A DNA stretch of 64,000 bases from Megamonas hypermegale (GCF_900187035.1 NZ_LT906446.1:1-64000), one strand, 5' to 3'; numbered from the stretch's first letter, positions 8,067-16,200 are shown. Notes: generated from the sequence alone by a model not told the origin. Program-made: numbers and translations.

Positions 8067-8099
8067 AATATATTTTTTTAAGAGCGAAAAAAATATATT
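8067..8099 (+). promoter_or_regulatory. Hairpin in the leader of the porin mRNA
   Basis: AATATATTTTTTT pairs perfectly over 13 bp with AAAAAAATATATT around a 7-base loop, ending 3 bases before the GAGGAGG ribosome site. It could protect the message or control access of ribosomes. A tiny frame (GTG 8035 to TAA 8055, preceded by TTGAGGA) lies upstream in the same leader. Confidence 0.6.
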
Positions 8100-8118
8100 A
8101 TTGAGGAGGAGTTTTATT

Positions 8119-9420
8119 ATGTCTAAAAAAACTCTTGTTTCTGCAATTACTGCCGCTCTCGTAGTTGGCGCTGCTAGCACAACTTTTGCTGCTGCAAATC
8201 CTTTCAGCGATGTTCCTGCTGATAGCTGGGCATATGACGCTGTATCTACTCTTGCTGCTGATGGCGTAATCGATGGTTACCCAGATGGCACTTACAAAGG
8301 CCAAAACACAATGACTCGTTATGAAATGGCTCAGATCGTAGCTCGTGCAATGGCTAAAACTGATATCGAAAAAGCAGATAAAGCTCTCGTTGACAAATTA
8401 GCTGCTGAATTCGCTGAAGAACTCGATAACCTCGGTGTTCGCGTTGCTGACCTCGAAAAGAAATCCGACAACGTTAAATGGACTGGCGAATTAAGATATC
8501 GTTATTATGATGAAAAACATGATGCTGATGCAGATACAAAATATAACAAAGTTATGTTCCGTCTCACTCCACAGGCTTACATCGGTAACTCTGGTTGGGT
8601 TGCAAATGCTCGTATCAACTATTTAATGGATGTTTCCAGCGATGATAATGCTTACACTGCTGATCAGACTGATGATAACGATGCTGCTGTTGACCAGGCA
8701 TATGTTGAAGGACCTCTCGGTGCTGCAACTGTACAGGCTGGTCGTTTACCAGTATTCACTGCACAAGGTATGTTATTCGATGATCGTATCTCCGGTGCTC
8801 AGGTAGCTTTTGGTGATACATTCAAAACTACTTTAGCAGCTGGTCGTTATAGCGAAGATAGCCATAGCACTTCTACTAAAACTACAAATGGCAATGCTAA
8901 AGACATGACTGCTGAATACTATGGTATCCAATTCGATTGGCAGGCAACTGATAAAATGGCAGTTAATGCTGGTTACACTCAGTTTACTGGTATTGATAGC
9001 CTTAATCCAGATGCTAAAGATGCAAGCAAATTTGTTGGCTTAAATGATGATAGCCTTGGCATTTGGTACCTCGGCGGTAGCTATGCATTCAATGACAGCG
9101 TAAAACTCGTTGGTGAATATGCACAGTCCGACGCTGATGCTTATGAAAAAGCTGGTATCGTAGAAGTACAGTACAAAGGTTCCGATGTTGCTGATCCTGG
9201 TTCTTGGGGCGCTTATGCTGGTTACCGTCATCTCGGTAACAACGTTGCAGTTGCTTCCACTTATGATGATGCTTCCAGCGGACAAAAAGGTTATGTAGTA
9301 GGTGCTTCCTATGTTCCTGCTGAAAATATCCTTGCTACAATCGAATACTTCGATGGTAAAGATTTAGTACAAGACGCTGATGCAAGCAAATTCTTCGGTC
9401 AGGTTGAATTCTTCTTCTGA
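8119..9420 (+). CDS. SLH-domain outer-membrane porin, OmpM type
   Basis: The 433-residue protein has a signal peptide (cleavage after TTFA near residue 24). One S-layer homology domain follows at residues 28-75 (FSDVPADSWAYDAV, DGYPDGTY, MTRYEMAQIVARAM), then a short helical stretch to about residue 115, then a beta-barrel with alternating strands ending in EFFF. A terminal Phe is the usual signal for barrel insertion. In Negativicutes such proteins bind pyruvylated or polyamine-modified peptidoglycan through the SLH domain and hold the outer membrane to the wall. Codons are richer in C (CTC, ATC, TTC) than in the neighbours, a sign of very high expression. ATG 8119 is chosen because GAGGAGG precedes it by 9 bp; the upstream TTG 8101 overlaps that site. 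It is monocistronic. Confidence 0.92.
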   Translation: MSKKTLVSAITAALVVGAASTTFAAANPFSDVPADSWAYDAVSTLAADGVIDGYPDGTYKGQNTMTRYEMAQIVARAMAKTDIEKADKALVDKLAAEFAEELDNLGVRVADLEKKSDNVKWTGELRYRYYDEKHDADADTKYNKVMFRLTPQAYIGNSGWVANARINYLMDVSSDDNAYTADQTDDNDAAVDQAYVEGPLGAATVQAGRLPVFTAQGMLFDDRISGAQVAFGDTFKTTLAAGRYSEDSHSTSTKTTNGNAKDMTAEYYGIQFDWQATDKMAVNAGYTQFTGIDSLNPDAKDASKFVGLNDDSLGIWYLGGSYAFNDSVKLVGEYAQSDADAYEKAGIVEVQYKGSDVADPGSWGAYAGYRHLGNNVAVASTYDDASSGQKGYVVGASYVPAENILATIEYFDGKDLVQDADASKFFGQVEFFF

Positions 9421-9456
9421 TAAACATTCAGTAAGACTGAAATTTAATAAAGATAT

Positions 9457-9485
9457 AAAAAGGACAGATTTTATCTGTCCTTTTT
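9457..9485 (+). terminator. First terminator after the porin gene
   Basis: AAAAGGACAGAT pairs with ATCTGTCCTTTT, followed by more T. Confidence 0.9.
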
Positions 9486-9491
9486 CTTATG

Positions 9492-9529
9492 AATAGCAAT
9501 AGCTTATTTTTAAGTTATTGCTATTTTTT
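9492..9529 (+). terminator. Second terminator after the porin gene
   Basis: AATAGCAATAGCTTA pairs with TAAGTTATTGCTATT (one G-T pair) and runs into T. Two terminators in a row suit a very strongly transcribed gene. Confidence 0.8.
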
Positions 9530-9623
9530 ATGCGAAAAAATCATAGATAAAATCTTTATATGTATAGCATGGAAAAGTTTTATATACAGTTATATATATG
9601 AATAAAATGTATAAAATTTCTAG

Positions 9624-9680
9624 TTGACAAAAAATAAAATATTGACCACTTTAGTTAAGTCGATAAGTGGCTTTTGTCAA
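9624..9680. repeat. Nested imperfect inverted repeat
   Basis: An outer pair, TTGACAAAA and TTTTGTCAA, encloses an inner pair, CCACTT and AAGTGG, around a 13-base loop. GAGGTG follows at 9681 but leads to no reading frame of note. It lies in the 440-bp gap between the porin and nrdD, upstream of the nrdD promoter. It may be a structured RNA or an operator; I do not recognise it. The rest of the gap is AT-rich. Confidence 0.4.
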
Positions 9681-9720
9681 GAGGTGTTTTAAAATTGTAT
9701 ATAAATTTATTTTCATGACT

Positions 9721-9768
9721 ATACTATATATTGTGGTTTTGTTTGACAGTCATACATACATATAGTAT
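9721..9768. promoter_or_regulatory. Tandem NrdR boxes
   Basis: The core CTATATATTG (9724-9733) fits the NrdR consensus CWATATATWG exactly. A second copy, ATACATATAG (9756-9765), matches 8 of 10 bases. They are 32 bp apart, about three helix turns, as is usual for NrdR pairs. They flank and overlap the -35 of the nrdD promoter, so binding would block transcription when deoxynucleotides are plentiful. No nrdR gene is in the window. Confidence 0.75.
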
Positions 9769-9771
9769 AAT
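9743..9771 (+). promoter_or_regulatory. Consensus promoter of the nrdD operon
   Basis: TTGACA (9743-9748), exactly 17 bp, TATAAT (9766-9771): both elements are perfect. Transcription would begin near 9778 and give a leader of about 80 bases. Confidence 0.85.
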
Positions 9772-9859
9772 CGTTGCTAGCACATTAAAGAAAACGAATA
9801 AAAACCGGTGTATTTTTGGAAAATACTATGGTTAAGATATACTAGGAGTGTTAGCCAAA

Positions 9860-12136
9860 ATGATAACTAAAATAAAAAAACGTACAGGCGATATTGTGCA
9901 ATTTAATGCACAAAAAATAGCGGATGCTATTAGAAAAGCCAATTTGGAATCAATAGATGAAACCTTTTCTGGAGAGCAATTAAAAGAGCTTACACATAAA
10001 GTTGTGCAGTCCTTGACAGAAAAAATACCAGGTGTAGAACAGATACAAGATACGGTGGAAAAAGTATTAATTGCTGGTAATTTTGCAAGCACAGCTAAAG
10101 CGTATATTTTATATAGAGCAGAACATACAAAATTGCGCCAAGCAAGAGCTAATTTAATGGATATATATAATGAATTGACTTTTGCTAAAGCTAAAGATGC
10201 TGATATCAAGCGCGAAAATGCCAATATCGATGCTGATACAGCAATGGGTACAATGCTCAAATATGGCTCGGAAGGTTCAAAGTATTTTATCACTAGCCAA
10301 ATCTTACCAAAAGATATTGCAGTGGCTCATATGAATGGTGATATCCATATCCATGATATGGATTTTTATATGCTCACAGAAACTTGTTGTCAAATAGACC
10401 TTTTAAAATTGTTCCATAATGGTTTTTCTACTGGTCATGGTTATTTGCGTGAACCGAATGACATTCGTTCTTATGCAGCACTGGCTTGTATTGCTATTCA
10501 GGCTAATCAGAACGAAATGCACGGTGGTCAAGCTGTGCCTATGTTTGATTATTGTATGGCTCCAGGTGTTGCTAAAACGTATCGTAAACAGTATTATAAA
10601 GCACTTGGTTATTATTTTGACTCTATGCTCGGCATGAATATTGAAGATGGCAAACTCTTATGTAAGGAAATTGAAAAATCCATCCCTGTAAAAGTCAGTA
10701 TGTCTTCAATAGATGAGTTTGGAGAACAATTAGTACAATTTTTGCCACGTCATCAAAGAGAACATGGTTTCCAAGAAATTGATGAAGCTACAGCGCAGCA
10801 AGCACATAAATTCTCTGCTAAAGTGGCATGGCAAGAAACAGATGGTGCTACGTATCAGGCAATGGAAGCTTTCATACACAATTTAAATACTATGAATTCC
10901 CGTGCTGGTGCGCAGGTTCCATTCAGTTCCATTAACTATGGTACAGATACTTCTCCAGAAGGTCGCATGGTTATGCGTAATTTGCTTTTAGCAACAGATG
11001 CTGGTTTGGGTGATGGAGAAACACCGATATTCCCAGTACAGATTTTTAAGGTAAAAGAAGGCGTCAACTATGAAAAAGGTGACCCAAATTACGATTTATT
11101 CCGCTTGGCAATGAAGACTTCTGCAAAGAGATTGTTCCCTAATTTCAGTTTCTTAGATGCTCCATTTAATAAGCAGTATTATAAACCGAACGATTATAAT
11201 ACAGAAGTAGCTTATATGGGTTGTCGTACGCGTGTAATGGGTAATGTATATGACCCAACACGTGAAGTTACTTGCGGTCGTGGCAATCTCAGCTTTACAA
11301 GCATAAATTTACCTCGTTTAGCTATTGAAGCTAAAGGGGATATTGATAAATTCTATAAATCTTTAGATGAAATGATTGATTTAGTAATTCGTCAATTATT
11401 GCATCGCTTTAAAATTCAATGTGCCAAAATCGGCAAAAATTATCCATTTTTAATGGGACAAGATATTTGGCTTGATTCCGATAAAGTTGGTGAATACGAT
11501 AGTATCGGTGAAGTTTTAAAACACGGTACGCTTACAGTAGGTTTCATCGGTCTTGCTGAAACTTTAAAAGCATTAATCGGTAAACATCATGGCGAATCAG
11601 CTGAAGCTCAAAAATTAGGTCTTGCTATTATCGGTCATATGCGCAAACGCATGGATGATGAAGCACAAAAGACAAAGTTGAATTTCTCACTTATCGCAAC
11701 ACCGGCAGAAGGTTTAAGTGGTAGATTTGTAAAAATTGACCGCAAAATTTATGGCTCTATTCCAGGTGTTACAGATAGAGAGTATTATACAAATTCTTTC
11801 CATATTCCAGTATATTATCCAATCAGTGCTTATCGTAAAATTCAGTTGGAAGCACCGTATCATAGTCTTACAAATGGTGGTCATATCAGCTATATTGAAA
11901 TGGATGGTGACCCAACTAAGAATTTAGCAGCATTTGAAGCAATTATTCGCTGTATGCATGATAATGGCATTGGTTATGGTTCAGTAAATCATCCTGTTGA
12001 CCGTGACCCTGTATGCGGTTATACAGGTATTATAAATGGTGTATGTCCAAAATGTGGCAGAAGTGAAGCAGCTCATAAACGTCATGTTGTTTTAAAACGC
12101 ATGCGCGATAATTGTTGCAGCGCAACTGCAATTTAA
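9860..12136 (+). CDS. nrdD: Anaerobic ribonucleoside-triphosphate reductase, large chain lacking the glycyl-radical domain
   Basis: Class III ribonucleotide reductase, which makes deoxynucleotides from ribonucleoside triphosphates without oxygen. The 758-residue chain has an ATP-cone (about 2-92) and then the catalytic barrel with GDIHIHDMDFY, Cys176-Cys177 (TETCCQ), NSRAGAQVPFSSINYG and YMGCRTRV. It ends with a zinc-ribbon remnant (Cys719, Cys729, Cys732). The expected first zinc cysteine is Asp716. The chain stops about 25 residues after CPKCGR with a Cys-Cys near the end, and has no RxxGY glycyl-radical segment. That segment is encoded by the next gene. ATG 9860 is chosen because the GTG at 9848 overlaps the AGGAG site. 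There is no sign of frameshift: the next gene has its own ribosome site and N-terminal domain. Confidence 0.93.
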   Translation: MITKIKKRTGDIVQFNAQKIADAIRKANLESIDETFSGEQLKELTHKVVQSLTEKIPGVEQIQDTVEKVLIAGNFASTAKAYILYRAEHTKLRQARANLMDIYNELTFAKAKDADIKRENANIDADTAMGTMLKYGSEGSKYFITSQILPKDIAVAHMNGDIHIHDMDFYMLTETCCQIDLLKLFHNGFSTGHGYLREPNDIRSYAALACIAIQANQNEMHGGQAVPMFDYCMAPGVAKTYRKQYYKALGYYFDSMLGMNIEDGKLLCKEIEKSIPVKVSMSSIDEFGEQLVQFLPRHQREHGFQEIDEATAQQAHKFSAKVAWQETDGATYQAMEAFIHNLNTMNSRAGAQVPFSSINYGTDTSPEGRMVMRNLLLATDAGLGDGETPIFPVQIFKVKEGVNYEKGDPNYDLFRLAMKTSAKRLFPNFSFLDAPFNKQYYKPNDYNTEVAYMGCRTRVMGNVYDPTREVTCGRGNLSFTSINLPRLAIEAKGDIDKFYKSLDEMIDLVIRQLLHRFKIQCAKIGKNYPFLMGQDIWLDSDKVGEYDSIGEVLKHGTLTVGFIGLAETLKALIGKHHGESAEAQKLGLAIIGHMRKRMDDEAQKTKLNFSLIATPAEGLSGRFVKIDRKIYGSIPGVTDREYYTNSFHIPVYYPISAYRKIQLEAPYHSLTNGGHISYIEMDGDPTKNLAAFEAIIRCMHDNGIGYGSVNHPVDRDPVCGYTGIINGVCPKCGRSEAAHKRHVVLKRMRDNCCSATAI

Positions 12137-12177
12137 TTTCAATAAAAATAGAAATAAGATAGAAAGAGGGAGTTCTC

Positions 12178-12462
12178 ATGTTAGTAAATGGTGTAGAAGT
12201 AAAAGTAAATGGTTTGAATGATATTAGCGAAAAAGAAATTTTAAATTATATTAATTATGTAAAACAGAATTCTAATGAAACACTTTCAAGCCTTACAATT
12301 TCTGATGCAGGTAATGGAGAAGTTTCTCTTGATTATCAGACACAGCCAGCTCAATTTGAACGCATTCGTCGTATTACAGGTTATTTAGTAGGCACTATTG
12401 ACCGCTTTAATAATGCAAAACGTGCTGAAGAACATGACCGCGTAAAACATGGCCTCAATTAA
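12178..12462 (+). CDS. Stand-alone glycyl-radical domain of class III ribonucleotide reductase
   Basis: The 94-residue protein ends with FERIRRITGYLVGTIDRF and AEEHDRVKH, which is the C-terminal glycyl-radical segment of one-piece NrdD enzymes (compare RRVCGYLG...VKRRVKH in E. coli). Gly68 is the predicted radical site. The first 58 residues (VNGVEVKVNGLNDISEKEI, a helix, then LSSLTISDAGNGEVSLDY) look like a small alpha-beta fold that could dock onto the large chain; I do not recognise it. The gene starts 41 bp after nrdD with AGAGGGAG upstream and overlaps nrdG by 14 bp. The three genes therefore encode large chain, radical domain and activase. YfiD-type spare domains repair a damaged enzyme, but here the large chain has no such domain at all. 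Confidence 0.85.
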   Translation: MLVNGVEVKVNGLNDISEKEILNYINYVKQNSNETLSSLTISDAGNGEVSLDYQTQPAQFERIRRITGYLVGTIDRFNNAKRAEEHDRVKHGLN

Positions 12463-12949
12463 GATTGCTGGTGTAGTTAATGATTCGATTGTAGATGGTG
12501 AAGGTTTTCGTTTTACAATTTTCACGCAGGGCTGTTACCATAATTGCCCCGAATGTCAAAATCCACAAACACATGATGTAAATGGCGGTCGTGATGTGGA
12601 TACTGATGAATTGTTTGAACAGATTTGTGAAAATCCATTGCTGAGTGGTGTTACATTTAGTGGCGGTGAACCGTTTTTACAACCGAAACCATTGGCTGAA
12701 CTTGCCGAAAAAGTTCACGAACGTGGTCTGGATATTACTACTTTTACAGGCTATACTTTAGAACAACTTTGGCAAATGAACAATGAAGATGTCAATGCAC
12801 TGCTCGCTCAAACAGATGTACTGATTGATGGACCGTTTGTAGCTGATAAAAAGGATATATCATTGCGTTTCCGCGGCAGCAGTAATCAACGTGTCATCGA
12901 CATGAATGAAACACGTAGAACAGGTCAAATTGTATTAGTTGAAGAATAA
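12449..12949 (+). CDS. nrdG: Anaerobic ribonucleotide reductase activating protein (radical SAM)
   Basis: NrdG uses a 4Fe-4S cluster and S-adenosylmethionine to make the glycyl radical on its partner. The 166-residue protein has the cluster motif CYHNCPEC, preceded by DGEGFRFTIFTQG, and the SAM-contact TFSGGEPFLQ. Its length is normal. The start overlaps the radical-domain gene by 14 bp, so production of the two is coupled. Its target glycine lies in the small 94-residue protein, so the activase must recognise that protein or its complex with NrdD. Confidence 0.95.
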   Translation: MASIKIAGVVNDSIVDGEGFRFTIFTQGCYHNCPECQNPQTHDVNGGRDVDTDELFEQICENPLLSGVTFSGGEPFLQPKPLAELAEKVHERGLDITTFTGYTLEQLWQMNNEDVNALLAQTDVLIDGPFVADKKDISLRFRGSSNQRVIDMNETRRTGQIVLVEE

Positions 12950-12950
12950 T

Positions 12951-12990
12951 AAAAAACTCCAATCTAAAATTAATTAGATTGGAGTTTTTT
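12951..12990. terminator. Bidirectional terminator between nrdG and the next gene
   Basis: AAAAAACTCCAATCTAA pairs perfectly with TTAGATTGGAGTTTTTT, with T runs on both strands, between convergent genes. Confidence 0.9.
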
Positions 12991-12999
12991 GTGTTTAAA

Positions 13000-13650
13000 T
13001 TATTCTGGTATAGTTAGATTATTTTTTACTTGCGCAACTTCATTGTTTATATCTAATATAATTGGGCCTTCAATAGCGTAAATACGATTTAAATTATTCA
13101 ATATGGTTTTTTTATCGACATCATTATTTTTATTAGCTATTAAAATTTCAATAGATTGGCGTGTGGTTTCATTTATTTTATAGCTGTAAGTGCGTGTTTT
13201 TTCTAAGACTTCATAGACTAATGTATAGTTATCAGCAGATAATTCAGCCGGTGGCAATAAATCTGTAAGTGTTTGATTAAAGGAATTGCTTTCATCGTAT
13301 AGTCGTTGTAAGCGGTTAATTGTTTCATCAGTTGAAATCGTGTCATTTTTGTATTCGGCGATTATCTTATGATAATTTGTGCAAAAGCGGTCTAATTTAT
13401 TGATGGTTTCTTTGTGTTGATTGTACCAAGTTATAAAATACGGTTGTTCATTTAAAATAGCTATGCGCTGTTCTTCAGAAACTGGAGAATTATTTGATGG
13501 TGTTATCCATGAGGTACAAGCAACGACTGAGCAAAGTAGTATTATACCGCAGGGAATTATATAAATTCGTTTTTGGGGATATTTTCTATCTGCTAAATAA
13601 CTTAAGGCAACTATTAAAATCATGATTATTGCCGAAATAAAAAGCTTCAT
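13000..13650 (-). CDS. Hypothetical membrane-anchored helical protein
   Basis: I do not recognise this 216-residue protein. It has two membrane helices at residues 3-19 and 29-45 with a short basic loop (DRKYPQKR), then a long helical region rich in Asn, Glu and Lys with no further membrane segment. A Cys at about residue 45 (SVVACTSW) might suggest a lipoprotein, but it follows the second helix and not a signal peptide. The helical part is likely outside the cytoplasm. It is monocistronic, convergent with nrdG and divergent from the ABC gene. Confidence 0.6.
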   Translation of the reverse strand: MKLFISAIIMILIVALSYLADRKYPQKRIYIIPCGIILLCSVVACTSWITPSNNSPVSEEQRIAILNEQPYFITWYNQHKETINKLDRFCTNYHKIIAEYKNDTISTDETINRLQRLYDESNSFNQTLTDLLPPAELSADNYTLVYEVLEKTRTYSYKINETTRQSIEILIANKNNDVDKKTILNNLNRIYAIEGPIILDINNEVAQVKNNLTIPE

Positions 13651-13812
13651 ATAAAAAACTCTCTTTCTTTTTTATTTTGAAATTGAAAACAAACTATATT
13701 ATATTTTAACATAATTTTTATAGGATAAAAGTATATTTTGCGTTATACTATAAGGTATATTATTTTTACAATGAATATAAGTGATGTATTGCATTATAAA
13801 GGAGTTGAGAGA

Positions 13813-15525
13813 GTGCTTTCATATAGGATAATGTATTATTTGCGTGGTTTTAAAATTCTAGCCAAAGGTTATTGGACTTCTGAGAAAAAATGGCAGGGAA
13901 TTGGAATTTTATCTGTTGTAATTGTTTTGAATTTACTCAGTGTTTTTCTCACAGTTTTAATAAATGATTGGTATAAAGAATTTTGGGATGTATTGCAGAG
14001 TTATCAATTTGACCAATTTTGGTATCTTGTTGGTAAATTTTCTTTAATTGCATTGATTTATATTTCTATTGGTGTTTATTCTGTGTATTTGCAACAGATG
14101 CTACAGATTAAATGGCGCGAATGGATGACTGATAGGTATTTAGTACAATGGCTTAAAAATCGAGCTTATTACCGTTTGAAATTGGCTGGCAATGATATGG
14201 ATAACCCTGACCAGCGTATTTCAGAGGATATTAATCAATTTGTATCTTTGACTTTAAGTCTTAGTATTGGCATGTTGCGCCAGCTGATTAGTTTGGTGGC
14301 ATTCGTCGTTATTTTATGGAATTTGTCTGGGATACTCACTGTGCCGATTGGCAGTTATGAATTCACTATTTATGGTTATATGGTATGGGTTTCATTGATT
14401 TATTCCATTGCTGGAACATATTTGACGCATAAAGTCGGTAAATTGTTAATCAATTTGAATTTTGAACAGCAAAAATATGAAGCGGATTTCCGTTTTTCTA
14501 TGATGCGTGTTAGAGAAAATGCTGAGTCTATCGCTTTTTATCGTGGTGAAAAACCTGAATTTATGGGTTTTGGTCAGCGTTTTAAATCTGTAATTAAAAA
14601 TTTCCGCGATATAATGACGCGTACTAAGATTTTAAATGCATTTACTGTAGGCTATGGACAATTAGCGATTATCATACCGATATTTATGGCTGCTCCGCGT
14701 TGGTTTGCAATGGAAGTACAGGTTGGCTGGATTATGCAGTTGCTTAATGCGTTTGGTAAAGTGCAAGAAGCTATGTCATATTTAGTTGATTCATATGCTA
14801 ATATCGCACAATGGTGTTCAGTAATTCGTCGACTTGAAGGTTTTGATAGACATATTGGTGAAGCTGTAGCTTTAAAATCTGAAGTTGATTTTATTTGTGC
14901 CGATGATGTGAAGCTTGATGATGTAGATGTGTATTTGCCAAATGGCGATACTTTAGTAAAAAGTTGTAGCCTTGATATGCAGGATAAACATAGCTTATTA
15001 ATCATGGGTCAATCTGGTGTCGGTAAATCGACGATGCTTAGGACTTTAGCTGGTATTTGGCCGTATGCTAAAGGAAAAATCACTTTGCCAAATGAAAATA
15101 AGTTTTTGTTTTTACCTCAAAAACCGTATTTGCCACTTGGTTCATTGCGCAGAGCAATTTATTATCCTTTAGTTGAAGATAAGACGCAAGATGATAAATT
15201 AAAAGAAATTTTAATCATGTGCCAGTTAGGTAAATTAGTTAATAAATTAGATGAAGTAGATGATTGGAGCAGAATTTTATCTTTAGGTGAACAACAGCGT
15301 TTAGCATTTGCTCGTGTCTTACTGTATAAACCGCAATATGTATTCTTAGATGAAGCTACATCGGCAACGGATGAAGCTTTAGAGCAGTATTTATATTCTA
15401 TGTTGATTAAAGAATTGCCTAAGTTAAAGATTATAAGTATTGGTCATCGTGCAAGTCTTATGGAAAATCATGAATATAAACTTACATTATATAATGAAGG
15501 CAAATGGAGCTTAGAAAAGTTATGA
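13813..15525 (+). CDS. SbmA/BacA-like ABC transporter, fused permease and ATPase
   Basis: The 570-residue protein has an N-terminal membrane domain of the ABC_membrane_2 (SbmA/BacA, YddA) type with about six helices. A motif such as NPDQRISEDINQFVSLTLSL, typical of that group, lies in it. The C-terminal ATPase has Walker A GQSGVGKST, signature LSLGEQQR and Walker B YVFLDEATSATDE. Relatives move peptides, cobalamin or long-chain acyl-CoA. GTG 13813 is chosen because AAAGGAG ends 8 bp before it; the longer frame to 13738 has no ribosome site. The stop overlaps the CYTH start by 4 bp (ATGA), so the two are translationally coupled. The substrate is unknown. Confidence 0.82.
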   Translation: MLSYRIMYYLRGFKILAKGYWTSEKKWQGIGILSVVIVLNLLSVFLTVLINDWYKEFWDVLQSYQFDQFWYLVGKFSLIALIYISIGVYSVYLQQMLQIKWREWMTDRYLVQWLKNRAYYRLKLAGNDMDNPDQRISEDINQFVSLTLSLSIGMLRQLISLVAFVVILWNLSGILTVPIGSYEFTIYGYMVWVSLIYSIAGTYLTHKVGKLLINLNFEQQKYEADFRFSMMRVRENAESIAFYRGEKPEFMGFGQRFKSVIKNFRDIMTRTKILNAFTVGYGQLAIIIPIFMAAPRWFAMEVQVGWIMQLLNAFGKVQEAMSYLVDSYANIAQWCSVIRRLEGFDRHIGEAVALKSEVDFICADDVKLDDVDVYLPNGDTLVKSCSLDMQDKHSLLIMGQSGVGKSTMLRTLAGIWPYAKGKITLPNENKFLFLPQKPYLPLGSLRRAIYYPLVEDKTQDDKLKEILIMCQLGKLVNKLDEVDDWSRILSLGEQQRLAFARVLLYKPQYVFLDEATSATDEALEQYLYSMLIKELPKLKIISIGHRASLMENHEYKLTLYNEGKWSLEKL

Positions 15526-16139
15526 AAAAAAATCAAGAAATAGAAGTAAAATTGCAGATAAAAAATGAAATTGAAGTAGAGAAAATATCTGCATGGCTTA
15601 AATCAATCTCTAATGGTAAGTTGCAAAATATTGAAATGAAAGCTGTTTATTATGACACAGAAGATGGTTTTTTCAATAAACATAGGATAGCTTATCGTGT
15701 TCGTAGAGAAAACAATAGTATTGTAGCAACGTACAAAAGCGGAAACGTGAATAAAAATGGCATTTTTGAACGAGTAGAAATTAATAAAGTGGCAAAAAGT
15801 GTAGAGCCAGATATTACAGTGTTTGCAGATGAAGCATCAATTTGGGAAATTGTTAAAACGGTCGAAAGTGTTGATTTAAAGCCTATTGTAGTCACTGACT
15901 TTGTGAGAGAATGCGCAGTGATTGAATGGCAAAATTCACAAGTTGAAATAGCTTTGGACCAAGGCACTGTTTTGGGAAAAAATAATAAAAGTCCTATTTG
16001 TGAGCTGGAATTGGAATTAAAAGATGGCAATGAGAATGACTTGTTAGATTTAAAAACAAAGTTAATGCAAAGATTTGCTATAGAAAATTCTGTTATCAGT
16101 AAGTACAAGAAAGGTTTGATTTTAGCGGGGTTATCGTAA
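15522..16139 (+). CDS. CYTH domain triphosphatase-like protein
   Basis: The 205-residue protein opens with the family signature EIEVKLQI (the ExExK motif). It continues with YYDTEDGFFNKHRIAYRVRRE, the basic phosphate-binding strands, and LELELKDGN near the end. CYTH enzymes hydrolyse triphosphate compounds such as tripolyphosphate or thiamine triphosphate, or in one branch make cAMP. ATG 15522 is preferred over ATG 15504 because it overlaps the ABC stop as ATGA. The coupling with an ABC exporter is unusual and gives no obvious substrate. Confidence 0.82.
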   Translation: MKKNQEIEVKLQIKNEIEVEKISAWLKSISNGKLQNIEMKAVYYDTEDGFFNKHRIAYRVRRENNSIVATYKSGNVNKNGIFERVEINKVAKSVEPDITVFADEASIWEIVKTVESVDLKPIVVTDFVRECAVIEWQNSQVEIALDQGTVLGKNNKSPICELELELKDGNENDLLDLKTKLMQRFAIENSVISKYKKGLILAGLS

Positions 16140-16157
16140 TAACCTCGTTATTTTTTT
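16126..16157 (+). terminator. Terminator spanning the CYTH stop codon
   Basis: CGGGGTTAT pairs with ATAACCTCG (one mismatch) and is followed by TTATTTTTTT; the TAA stop lies in the loop and arm. Confidence 0.7.
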
Positions 16158-16165
16158 GTAAAAAG

Positions 16166-16200
16166 TTTATAAAGTTATATAAAAACTTTATAAATTTTTT
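16166..16200 (+). terminator. Second terminator before glgC
   Basis: TTTATAAAGTT pairs with AACTTTATAAA, then six T. The rest of the 345-bp gap to glgC is AT-rich with no gene. Confidence 0.6.

Noticed and set aside
9832-10293. A 153-residue minus-strand frame over the start of nrdD
   Set aside because: Antisense to nrdD with its clear ATP-cone; no start signals, no family resemblance.
12100-12200. A frameshift or readthrough that would rejoin nrdD with the 94-residue protein
   Set aside because: The small gene has its own ribosome site and a 58-residue N-terminal domain, and nrdD keeps a distinct tail after its zinc motif. A simple indel would not give this.
13738-13812. An extended N-terminus of the ABC transporter
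   Set aside because: No ribosome site; a good one lies just before GTG 13813, which gives the usual family start.
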